This document shows positions 1 to 6,949 of a DNA stretch of 64,000 bases, piece by piece. Within the stretch, counting starts at the first letter, position 1; the number at the start of each line of letters is the position of its first letter. Below the pieces are notes generated by a model that was not told the origin of the DNA, searched no databases, and saw only the letters and a program-made list of their open reading frames with translations. Where the stretch lies: the NCBI GenBank assembly GCA_033794685.1, contig JARAYZ010000001.1; one strand, given 5' to 3'. Source of the DNA: Lentzea sp033794685 (lineage in GTDB: Bacteria > Actinomycetota > Actinomycetes > Mycobacteriales > Pseudonocardiaceae). A program made the position numbers and the translations under genes.

Positions 1-379
1 TCGCCAGCCCGGTCAGAGGATCTTCGGCCGCGCAGTCGCCGGCCTGCTTGGTCACCACGTCCGCCCATCCCAGCGCTGTCATGCGCACCATCTGGGAAGG
101 GAGCGCGTCGACGTCCGGCGACACGACGTGCGACGCGTCGGTCAGCACGGCGTGCAGCGCGGCCAGGTCCATGAGCGTCTCGCTCAGGCCCGCACCGGCC
201 TCGGCGCGAGCGCGGCCCAGCCGGACCAGCGCGTCGCCGGGATCGGCCTCGTCCAGCATCGCCGCGCACACCTCGTCGACCTCGGCGAGCGGCCAGTCTG
301 CGGGGAAAGCCCAGCCGGCGGCCATGGTGGCTGTCCGCCACCTCGACTTCAGCAGGCGTTCCGCTTGTGCGACACCCAC
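1..379 (-). CDS. Partial GGDEF-like protein (N-terminal part only)
   Basis: The gene runs off the left edge, so its C-terminus is not visible. From a GTG at 379, preceded by an AGGGAGA Shine-Dalgarno, about 126 codons can be read: an Ala/Leu/Asp-rich helical region ending in CAAEDPLTGLA. D-x-L-T-G-L is the opening motif of GGDEF (diguanylate cyclase) domains, so the missing part is probably GGDEF-like and would make or sense cyclic-di-GMP; the catalytic loop itself is outside the window. It is divergent from the sigma-factor gene and shares a 142-nt intergenic region with it. The assignment rests on one short motif, and a degenerate non-catalytic GGDEF protein is equally possible. Confidence 0.5.
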   Translation of the reverse strand, partial: MGVAQAERLLKSRWRTATMAAGWAFPADWPLAEVDEVCAAMLDEADPGDALVRLGRARAEAGAGLSETLMDLAALHAVLTDASHVVSPDVDALPSQMVRMTALGWADVVTKQAGDCAAEDPLTGLA

Positions 380-521
380 CCGGTCTCCCTTCAGTTCGCC
401 CGATTCCAGGTGGGAGACGCGTCCGTCGCCGATTCGTGACGCAACCCGCGCGGGGGATTCAGATGACTCCGCCAGGCGCCGTAAGTCACACTGGGCGCCG
501 CGTGGGAGGGAAACAAAGACT

Positions 522-2774
522 GTGGCGATCGTTCCTGCAGACGTCCAGGGACCGAGCGACGCGGAACTCATCGAGTCCGTGCGCGGCGGGACCATCGACG
601 CCTACGGCCAGTTGTACGAACGCCACGTCTCGGCGGCCTACAACCTCGCCCGCCAGTTGGCGCGCTCTCAGGCGGAAGCCGACGACCTCGTCTCCGAGGC
701 GTTCGCGAAGGTGCTGGACACGCTCCGTGCGGGCCGTGGCCCCGATTCCGCGTTCCGCGCGTACCTCCTGACGGCGCTGCGCCACACCGCGTACGACAAG
801 ACCCGCCGCGACAAGAAGGTCGACCTCACCGAGGACATGACCGACGTCGCACCGGCGGTGCAGTTCAGCGACACGGCCGTGGCCGGGCTGGAGCGCTCGC
901 TCGCCGCCCGCGCGTTCGCCGCCCTGCCCGAGCGCTGGCAGATGGTGCTCTGGCATACCGAGATCGAGGGCCAGTCGCCCGCCGAGGTCGCCCCGCTGCT
1001 CGGGCTGACGGCCAACGGCGTGTCCGCGCTCGCCTACCGCGCCCGTGAGGGCCTCAAGCAGCAGTACCTGCAGATGCACCTGGCCGACACGGAGGCGGAG
1101 CGCTGCAAGGCGACCGTCGACCGGCTCGGCGCCTGGACTCGCGCGGGCCTGTCCAAGCGCGAGGCGACCCAGGTCGAGGCGCACCTCGACGAGTGCGGCC
1201 GGTGCCGCGCGCTGGCCGCCGAACTCGCGGACGTCAACGGTGCGCTGCGGATCTTCGTCGCGCCGCTGGTGCTGGGCCTCGGTGCCACGACGTACCTGGT
1301 GGCCGCCGGGACGACGACCGCTGTCGTCGGTGCCGGAGCGGCCGCCGGTGGGGCGGGTGCCGTCGGTGCCGCGATCCCCCGCCAGCTCGTCACGGTCGGT
1401 GGTTCCGCTGCCGCCGTGGCCGCGGCCGTGGTGATCGCGCTGGCCGCGGCGAGCAGCGAGCAGCAGGCACCGGTCGTGCAGGCCGTCGAGCCTCCGCCCG
1501 CGCAGACGCAGGTCCAGCCGCCACGGCAGACCGTGCCGCCGGTGCCGCCCTCTCCGACTCCCACCACGCAACCGCCCCCTCCGACGACGACCACCACGAC
1601 GGAGCCGCCGCCCTCGGTGACCCCGCCGGCGCCTCCCGCACCGTCCGAGCCGCCCGCTCCCGAACCGCCCGCGCCCGCGCCGCCGTCGCTCACGCCGACC
1701 ACCCCCAGCGGGTACACGCTGACGCCGGGCGAGGAGCCCAAGGACTTCCCGATCACCGTCCGCAACACCGGCGGCACCGCGGCACCGCCCGCGAGCATGG
1801 TGCTGAACCTGCCGCCGGGCGTCGTGTCGACGGGAGGCCCGGCGGGCTTCGGCGGAGCACGGCTGCTGCAGCCGGACGGCTCGGCCGACCAGACCGTGAA
1901 CTGCCCCGCCGGCACCGGCACGATCGTCTGCGCGACGCCGCAGGGCATCGCTCCCGGCGGGCAGGCGACGTTCCACTTCCGGCTGCGCGCGACCGACACC
2001 GCCGTGCCCGGCACGATCACCGGTGTCATCAGCGCGGGCACGTCGGTCTCGGTCGACATCAGCGTCGAGGTCAACGTGCCTCCGGTGAACGACGACATCG
2101 ACCTGACCGTGAAGACGTGGCACGAGGTGTGGTGGCACAACCCGCGGGCAGACGTCCTGGTGCGCAACAAGGGTCCGCGCGCGGGCACGCTGAAGCTGGA
2201 CATCACGTCGACGAAGGACCTCGTGATCTTCGCGCCGTACCGGCAGTGCCAGCAGGTCGACAAGCGGTCGATCCGCTGCGTCGCCGACCTCGACAAGGGC
2301 GGCAAGTTCCGGATGTCGTTCTGGGCGTTCGGGCGCTACGGCGGGGACGTCACCGTGACGGCCGCGCTGGGCAACGCGACGAAGTCCGTCACCGTGCCGA
2401 TGAAGGGCTGGCCGGAGCACCCGCCGGGCGAGGAACCGCCGAACCCGCCGACGACCACCACGACGGTGCCGCCGACGACCACGACCACCCAGCCCACGAA
2501 ACCGACGGAGCCCACCGAGCCCACGCGGCCGACCGACCCCACGAAGCCGACCGGGCCCACCGAGCCGACCGGACCGACGGAACCGACCGGCCCCACGGAG
2601 CCCTCGACGCCGGAGAACCCGCCGTCGGAGACCCCGCCGCCGTCGACGCCGTCCATCCCTCCGTCGACCACACCACCGAGGTCGGAGGAGCCCTGCGAAC
2701 CGCCGCCGGGACTGGTTCCGGGCCTGCTGGGACCGATCCTCGGGTGGCCGGATTGCGCACCGCCGCGAAGTTGA
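522..2774 (+). CDS. ECF sigma factor fused to zinc-finger, transmembrane and extracytoplasmic domains
   Basis: The 750-residue product joins a sigma factor to its own membrane anchor. Residues ~20-95 look like sigma region 2 (AEADDLVSEAFAKV) and ~134-183 like region 4 (LPERWQMVLW, then a helix-turn-helix around LGLTANGVSALAYRARE). Residues ~221-228 carry HLDECGRC, typical of anti-sigma zinc fingers. Two Ala/Gly/Val-rich hydrophobic stretches (~244-312), a Pro/Thr linker, two DUF11/beta-sandwich-like modules (~390-625) and a Pro-Thr-Glu repeat tail follow. The sigma part should be cytoplasmic and the rest outside, so release by proteolysis or membrane-tethered action is inferred. GTG at 522 was chosen because GGGAGGG lies at 504-510 and homology begins within 20 codons; the frame is open further upstream without recognisable homology. 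Confidence 0.8.
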   Translation: MAIVPADVQGPSDAELIESVRGGTIDAYGQLYERHVSAAYNLARQLARSQAEADDLVSEAFAKVLDTLRAGRGPDSAFRAYLLTALRHTAYDKTRRDKKVDLTEDMTDVAPAVQFSDTAVAGLERSLAARAFAALPERWQMVLWHTEIEGQSPAEVAPLLGLTANGVSALAYRAREGLKQQYLQMHLADTEAERCKATVDRLGAWTRAGLSKREATQVEAHLDECGRCRALAAELADVNGALRIFVAPLVLGLGATTYLVAAGTTTAVVGAGAAAGGAGAVGAAIPRQLVTVGGSAAAVAAAVVIALAAASSEQQAPVVQAVEPPPAQTQVQPPRQTVPPVPPSPTPTTQPPPPTTTTTTEPPPSVTPPAPPAPSEPPAPEPPAPAPPSLTPTTPSGYTLTPGEEPKDFPITVRNTGGTAAPPASMVLNLPPGVVSTGGPAGFGGARLLQPDGSADQTVNCPAGTGTIVCATPQGIAPGGQATFHFRLRATDTAVPGTITGVISAGTSVSVDISVEVNVPPVNDDIDLTVKTWHEVWWHNPRADVLVRNKGPRAGTLKLDITSTKDLVIFAPYRQCQQVDKRSIRCVADLDKGGKFRMSFWAFGRYGGDVTVTAALGNATKSVTVPMKGWPEHPPGEEPPNPPTTTTTVPPTTTTTQPTKPTEPTEPTRPTDPTKPTGPTEPTGPTEPTGPTEPSTPENPPSETPPPSTPSIPPSTTPPRSEEPCEPPPGLVPGLLGPILGWPDCAPPRS

Positions 2775-2882
2775 TCAAAAGTTGATCTTTGCTCGTCACC
2801 GAACGTGCAGGTCATGCACCTCTGTGTCGAGTTTTGTAACACCCGGAGACGGGCCCGTGATCCAGATCCGTAAGCTGGCGAG

Positions 2883-3485
2883 GTGCTGCCAGTCGTTCGC
2901 CGTGCCATGAGCCGGATGCCGGAACCAGTTCAGTTCCTGCTGCACAAGCACCGCGAGTTGATCAGGTTCGCCCTGGTCGGCGGCACGACGTTCCTCATCG
3001 ACAACGGCGTCTGGTACGCGCTGAAGCTCACCGTGCTGACCGACAAGGTCGTCACGGCGAAGGTCATCGGCGTGCTGGTGGCGATCATCGCCTCGTACGT
3101 GCTGTCCCGTGAGTGGTCCTTCCACACCAGGGGCGGCCGCGAACGCCACCACGAGGCCGCGCTGTTCTTCTTGGTCAGCGGCCTGGGCGTGGGCATCAAC
3201 ATCCTGCCGCTGTGGTTGTCGCGGCACCTGTTCGGCCTGCAGGCCCCGTTCGTCTCGGTGCTGACCGAGGAGGTCGCGGACTTCGTCTCGGGCTCGATCA
3301 TCGGCATGCTGCTCGCCACCGGCTTCAAGTTCTGGGCCATGCGCCGCTGGGTCTTCCCCGACGCGGGCGCTCGTCCGGACCGGCACGTTCACCCGATCTC
3401 CGTAGACTCGTCTCGTGTCCCTAGCCGAAACAGTGGTCTCGCGGTTCCCGGAGCCGATCCGGTCGATCGCGCTGAAGCATCGTGA
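2883..3485 (+). CDS. GtrA-like integral membrane protein (first copy)
   Basis: The 200-residue product has four hydrophobic segments and the GtrA-family layout: FALVGGTTFLIDNGVWYAL at the first membrane helix, the short cytoplasmic REWSFHTRGG loop, and a terminal RWVFPD motif. GtrA-like proteins are thought to flip or hand over polyprenyl-linked sugars for cell-surface glycosylation; the substrate here is unknown. The last ~23 codons read into the next gene, which starts at 3415, so the two overlap by 71 nt and the C-terminal tail (after ~residue 165) is probably not part of the fold. GTG at 2883 is followed by an in-frame ATG at 2907 as an alternative start. Confidence 0.75.
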   Translation: MLPVVRRAMSRMPEPVQFLLHKHRELIRFALVGGTTFLIDNGVWYALKLTVLTDKVVTAKVIGVLVAIIASYVLSREWSFHTRGGRERHHEAALFFLVSGLGVGINILPLWLSRHLFGLQAPFVSVLTEEVADFVSGSIIGMLLATGFKFWAMRRWVFPDAGARPDRHVHPISVDSSRVPSRNSGLAVPGADPVDRAEAS

Positions 3486-3948
3486 ACTGCTCAAGTTCGC
3501 CCTGGTCGGGGGCACCTGCTTCGTGATCGACACGGTCTTGTTCTTCGGAATCAAGACCGTGGTCCTGCCGAACAACCCGGTCACGGCGAAGATCATCGCG
3601 ACGCTGGTCGCCACGATCGTGTCGTACCTGCTGAACCGGGAGTGGTCGTTCCGCACGCGCGGCGGCCGTGAGCGTCATCACGAGGCGCTGCTCTTCTTCA
3701 TGGTCAACGGCATCGGCATCGTGCTGAACTCGGCGCCGCTCTATCTCGCGCGCTACGCGTTCCACCTCCAGGAGCCGCACGTGTCGCGGCTCACCGAGGA
3801 GATCTCGGACTTCCTGAGCGCGCAGATCGTCGGCACGCTCATCGCGATGACCTTCCGCTGGTACGGCTACAAGAAGTGGGTCTTCCCCGAGGAGAACGCC
3901 CGCGGCGACCGTTCGATCGAGGACGAGAAGGAACTCGGCCACTCCTAG
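3415..3948 (+). CDS. GtrA-like integral membrane protein (second copy)
   Basis: The 177-residue product is a paralogue of the gene directly upstream: both carry a HRELxxFALVGG start, the REWSFxTRGGRERHHEA loop and a WVFPE/D end, indicating tandem duplication. It has four predicted membrane helices. The GTG start at 3415 sits 6 nt after TAGACT (3403-3408), the layout of a leaderless actinobacterial promoter, so it can be transcribed separately although it overlaps the upstream gene. The presumed role is flippase-like or an accessory to glycosyl transfer at the envelope. The function is inferred from family only. Confidence 0.78.
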   Translation: MSLAETVVSRFPEPIRSIALKHRELLKFALVGGTCFVIDTVLFFGIKTVVLPNNPVTAKIIATLVATIVSYLLNREWSFRTRGGRERHHEALLFFMVNGIGIVLNSAPLYLARYAFHLQEPHVSRLTEEISDFLSAQIVGTLIAMTFRWYGYKKWVFPEENARGDRSIEDEKELGHS

Positions 3949-3953
3949 GGCGC

Positions 3954-5228
3954 CTAGCGCGGTGTGGTCGGCGCCTTCCACGGGATGCCCACCACGTCCT
4001 GCGCCTTCGGCACCGGCAGGAACACGGCGAACGTCGCCGGCCTCGCCGTGGACAGCTCCAACCGGCCGCCGTCCGCGTCGACCAGCGCCCGTGCGAGCGC
4101 CAGCCCCACACCGGTCGAGCCGCCACCCGACACACCGCGTTCGAAGATGTGCGCCGCCAACTCGTCCGGCACTCCGGCGCCGCCGTCGCTGACCTCTACG
4201 ACGACCGTGCCGTCCTCACCGCGGGCAGAGACCACGACGGAGCCCTCACCGTGGCGCAGGGCGTTGTCGAGCAGCACGCCGATCGCCTCACGCAGCCGTG
4301 CCGGAGTGGCCCTGGCCAGCAGGCCGTCGGGAACGCGCACGCGCAACGCCCGGCCCTGGCTCTTCACCTGCTCACGCCACTCGTCGGCGATCAGGGTCAG
4401 CGCGGGCCGCAGTTCCAGCGGTTCGGCGCCGAGGGCCCTGGCCGCGCGGGCGGCGGCGAGGAGCTCGTCCAGCACGGCGGCGAGGCGTTCGGCCTGTTCC
4501 AGTGCGGCGCGGGCCTCGGCGGCCGTGTCGGGTTCGGGGTGCTCGGCCAGTGCCTCCAGGCGCAGCTGGAGCGCGGTCAGGCGGCTGCGGAGCTGGTGGG
4601 AGACGTCGCCGACGAGTTCGCGCTCGCGCTGGACCAGGCGGGCCAGGGCCGTCGCGGAGGTGTCGAGGGCGTCGGAGACCGCGTCGAGCTCCTCGATGTT
4701 GTAGCGCTGCTCATCGGCGCGGAAGTCGCCGGCGCCGAGCTTGGACGCGCGGGCGGCCACGTACCCCAGCGGGCGGGCAAGCGTTTGCGCCGTCACCAGG
4801 GCGACGACCGTGCCGGTGCCGACGGAGACCGCCAGCAGGAGCAGCACGAGGCCCGCCACCTGGTACTGCGTGGTGTGCATCGGGCCGGAGGGGATCTCCA
4901 GGCGGACGGTGCCCTGCTGCGCGATCGTCAGCTCGACGGTCAGCGGGTCGTCACCCGGCGAGGGACCGGTGGCGGTGGTCATGCCTCCGGACACGACCGT
5001 GAGGCGGCCGTCGGTCGGGATGGCGACCCGGACGTCCTCGATGTCGAGGCTCTGCTGCTTGGCGAGCTGGTCGTCGAGCCGCGTCGCGATCTGCTGGGCG
5101 CGCTGGGTGAGGTCGCCGCGGGCGGTGTCCTCGACGAGCGTCAGCGCCGAGTAGCCCAGCGGCAGGCCGAGCACGAACCCGGTGACGGCGACGGCGAGCA
5201 GGATCGCCCGCAGGATCCGGCGGCGCAC
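3954..5228 (-). CDS. Two-component sensor histidine kinase
   Basis: The 424-residue membrane kinase has TM1 at ~5-27, an extracytoplasmic sensor region of ~95 residues, and TM2 at ~124-147, followed by a HAMP-like linker. The H-box DVSHQLRSRLTAL places the phospho-accepting His near residue 211. The ATP-binding domain shows an N-box (LLDNALRHG), a DGGAGVP G1 motif and GVGLALARAL. It would autophosphorylate on an envelope signal and pass phosphate to the response regulator encoded just upstream. The GTG start overlaps the regulator's TAG stop (TAGTG at 5230-5226), so the two are translationally coupled. The signal and target genes cannot be read from the sequence. Confidence 0.9.
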   Translation of the reverse strand: MRRRILRAILLAVAVTGFVLGLPLGYSALTLVEDTARGDLTQRAQQIATRLDDQLAKQQSLDIEDVRVAIPTDGRLTVVSGGMTTATGPSPGDDPLTVELTIAQQGTVRLEIPSGPMHTTQYQVAGLVLLLLAVSVGTGTVVALVTAQTLARPLGYVAARASKLGAGDFRADEQRYNIEELDAVSDALDTSATALARLVQRERELVGDVSHQLRSRLTALQLRLEALAEHPEPDTAAEARAALEQAERLAAVLDELLAAARAARALGAEPLELRPALTLIADEWREQVKSQGRALRVRVPDGLLARATPARLREAIGVLLDNALRHGEGSVVVSARGEDGTVVVEVSDGGAGVPDELAAHIFERGVSGGGSTGVGLALARALVDADGGRLELSTARPATFAVFLPVPKAQDVVGIPWKAPTTPR

Positions 5229-5902
5229 TAGTCGGCGTTGAAGCGGAAGCCGCGGCCGCGCACGGTCGCGATGTGCTTCTCGGCGGAGTTCGGGACGCCG
5301 TCGCTGAGCTTCCGGCGCAGCCACGACATGTGCATGTCGAGCGTCTTGCTGCCCTTCAGGTCCGGGTCGTTCCACACCTCGGACAGGATCTCGTCGCGGC
5401 TCACGACCTGACCCGCGCGCTGGATCAGCACCTTGAGCAGCTCGAACTCCTTGTTCGCGAGCTGGATCTCGCCGCCGTCGACCGTGACGCGGCGGGCGGC
5501 CAGGTCGACGCGCACACCGTTGACCTCCAACGTCCCGGGCGCGCGGCGGCGCAGCAGGGCCCGGATGCGGGCCATCAGCTCGGCCAGCCGGAACGGCTTC
5601 GCGACGTAGTCGTCCGCGCCCGCGTCGAGCCCGACCACGAAGTCGACCTCGTCGGCACGCGCGGTGAGCATCAGCACGGGCACGCCCCTGCCGCTCTGCC
5701 GCAGCCGCCGGCACACCTCCAGCCCGTCCATGCCCGGCAGGCCGAGATCCAGCACCAGGAGGTCGATTCCCCCGGCGAGGGCGGCATCGAAGGCACTGGG
5801 CCCATCACCGACGACCTGCACCGAATAGCCCTCCCGCGTCAACGCGCGGGAGAGTGGTTCGGCGATGGCCGGGTCGTCCTCGGCCAGCAACACCACGCTC
5901 AC
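5228..5902 (-). CDS. OmpR/PhoB-type response regulator
   Basis: The 224-residue product has a receiver domain with acidic pocket AEDD at residues 7-10, phospho-acceptor Asp52 in LVLDLGLPGMDG and the conserved Lys in VAKPFRLAEL. A winged-helix output domain ends in VRGRGFRFN, typical of OmpR-family regulators. It is the first gene of an operon with the sensor kinase. The GTG at 5902 is preferred over longer starts because TACGCT (5915-5910) lies 7 nt upstream, the leaderless-promoter arrangement, and because homology begins at the second residue. The divergent hisN starts only 32 bp away, so the two promoters overlap. Confidence 0.92.
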   Translation of the reverse strand: MSVVLLAEDDPAIAEPLSRALTREGYSVQVVGDGPSAFDAALAGGIDLLVLDLGLPGMDGLEVCRRLRQSGRGVPVLMLTARADEVDFVVGLDAGADDYVAKPFRLAELMARIRALLRRRAPGTLEVNGVRVDLAARRVTVDGGEIQLANKEFELLKVLIQRAGQVVSRDEILSEVWNDPDLKGSKTLDMHMSWLRRKLSDGVPNSAEKHIATVRGRGFRFNAD

Positions 5903-5934
5903 GGACCCCAGCGTATTCGTGGAACGATCGCCGC

Positions 5935-6714
5935 GTGTCACGCCACGATGCTGATCTCGAACTCGCCCTCCGCCTCGCCGACGCCGCCGACGCGATCACC
6001 GCGACCCGATTCCGCGCTCACGACCTCGCCGTGGAGCGCAAGCCGGACCGCACGCCGGTCACCGACGCCGACATCGCGGTGGAGGACGCGGTCCGTGCCG
6101 TGCTGGCCGCCGAACGTCCCGACGACGTCGTCATGGGCGAAGAGCGCGGCGGCACGCTCGACGCGTCCCGCGTCTGGGTCCTCGACCCGATCGACGGCAC
6201 GAAGAACTTCCTGCGCGGCGTGCCGATCTGGGCGACGCTGATCGCCCTCGTCGAGGACGGCGTGCCGATCGTCGGCGTCGTGTCCTCACCAGCGCTGAGC
6301 CGCCGCTGGTGGGCTGCTTCCGGTGGCGGTGCGTTCGCGTCGGACGCCTCCGGAGAGCGTGCGATCTCCGTGTCCGGCGTGCGTTCTCTGGAGGACGCCT
6401 ACGTGTCGACGACGGACATCAAGTCGTGGGTCACGTACCACTCTCGCGAGGCGTACCTGCGCTTGGTGGACGCGACCTGGGAGAGCCGTGCGTTCGGCGA
6501 CTTCTACCAGCACTGCCTGGTCGCCGAGGGCGCCATCGACCTGGCGCCCGAGTGCGTGGCGAACCCGTGGGACATCGCCCCGTTCCAGGTCCTGGTGACC
6601 GAGGCGGGTGGCCGTTTCACCTCGCTGGACGGCGAGGAGCGCTACGACGGCGGCAGTGTGCTGACGTCGAACGGCCACCTGCACGAGGCCGCGCTCAAGC
6701 TGTTGGCACGGTAA
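5935..6714 (+). CDS. hisN: Histidinol-phosphatase, inositol monophosphatase family
   Basis: The 259-residue product is an IMPase-fold phosphatase. It shows the metal-binding sequence GEERGGT followed by WVLDPIDGTKNFLRG and, near the C-terminus, the ANPWDIAPFQVLVTEAGG motif, together giving the Mg2+ site of the family. The sequence PIDGTKNFLRGVPIWATLIAL is typical of the HisN subgroup that removes phosphate from histidinol phosphate in histidine synthesis; inositol monophosphatase activity cannot be excluded. GTG at 5935 is used because homology starts immediately and an AACGAT box lies 6 nt upstream. Its 3' end overlaps the convergent immunity gene by 20 nt. Confidence 0.82.
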   Translation: MSRHDADLELALRLADAADAITATRFRAHDLAVERKPDRTPVTDADIAVEDAVRAVLAAERPDDVVMGEERGGTLDASRVWVLDPIDGTKNFLRGVPIWATLIALVEDGVPIVGVVSSPALSRRWWAASGGGAFASDASGERAISVSGVRSLEDAYVSTTDIKSWVTYHSREAYLRLVDATWESRAFGDFYQHCLVAEGAIDLAPECVANPWDIAPFQVLVTEAGGRFTSLDGEERYDGGSVLTSNGHLHEAALKLLAR

Positions 6715-6949
6715 GACTTCCGCGCGCGACCTGGGCCCAGGCCAGCCGGCCGAAGAGGTAGTGGCACGCCACGCTCTCGTCGTCGAACCGGGCCCAGTCG
6801 TAGCGGTTGCCCTGCTCCTGCCAGAACACCTCGTGCCCGGTCTCGTCACTGAGCACGCACCAGCGCTGGTCGGCCTCCTCACCGAGGCTGACGACGTCGT
6901 CGGCCACGCCGATCCTGGTCAGCCACTCGGGCAGCTGTTCGACGTTCAT
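6695..6949 (-). CDS. Candidate immunity protein for the TNT toxin
   Basis: The small acidic 84-residue protein, rich in Asp, Glu and Trp (SLGEEADQRWCVLSDETG, EVFWQEQGNRYDWARFDDES), has no signal peptide. Its ATG overlaps the stop of the toxin gene (ATGA at 6949-6946), so it is made with the toxin. Size, acidity and position directly 3' of a TNT-domain gene match the immunity factor expected for such toxins, as IFT is for M. tuberculosis CpnT. Binding and neutralisation of the NAD+-degrading domain in the cytoplasm is inferred from position, not from recognised homology. Confidence 0.7.
   Translation of the reverse strand: MNVEQLPEWLTRIGVADDVVSLGEEADQRWCVLSDETGHEVFWQEQGNRYDWARFDDESVACHYLFGRLAWAQVARGSLTVPTA

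Noticed and set aside
486..2420. Long minus-strand open frame of about 644 codons opposite the sigma factor gene
   Set aside because: Low-complexity Arg/Gly/His-rich translation typical of the antisense of GC-rich coding DNA; no start signal or homology, and the plus-strand sigma factor is clear.
1193..2785. Alternative plus-strand frame within the sigma factor gene
   Set aside because: Overlaps the true frame and encodes Arg/Asp-rich low-complexity sequence.
2770..2800. Direct repeat aagttgatc near the end of the sigma gene as a possible att site
   Set aside because: Only 9 nt, no integrase or tRNA gene nearby.
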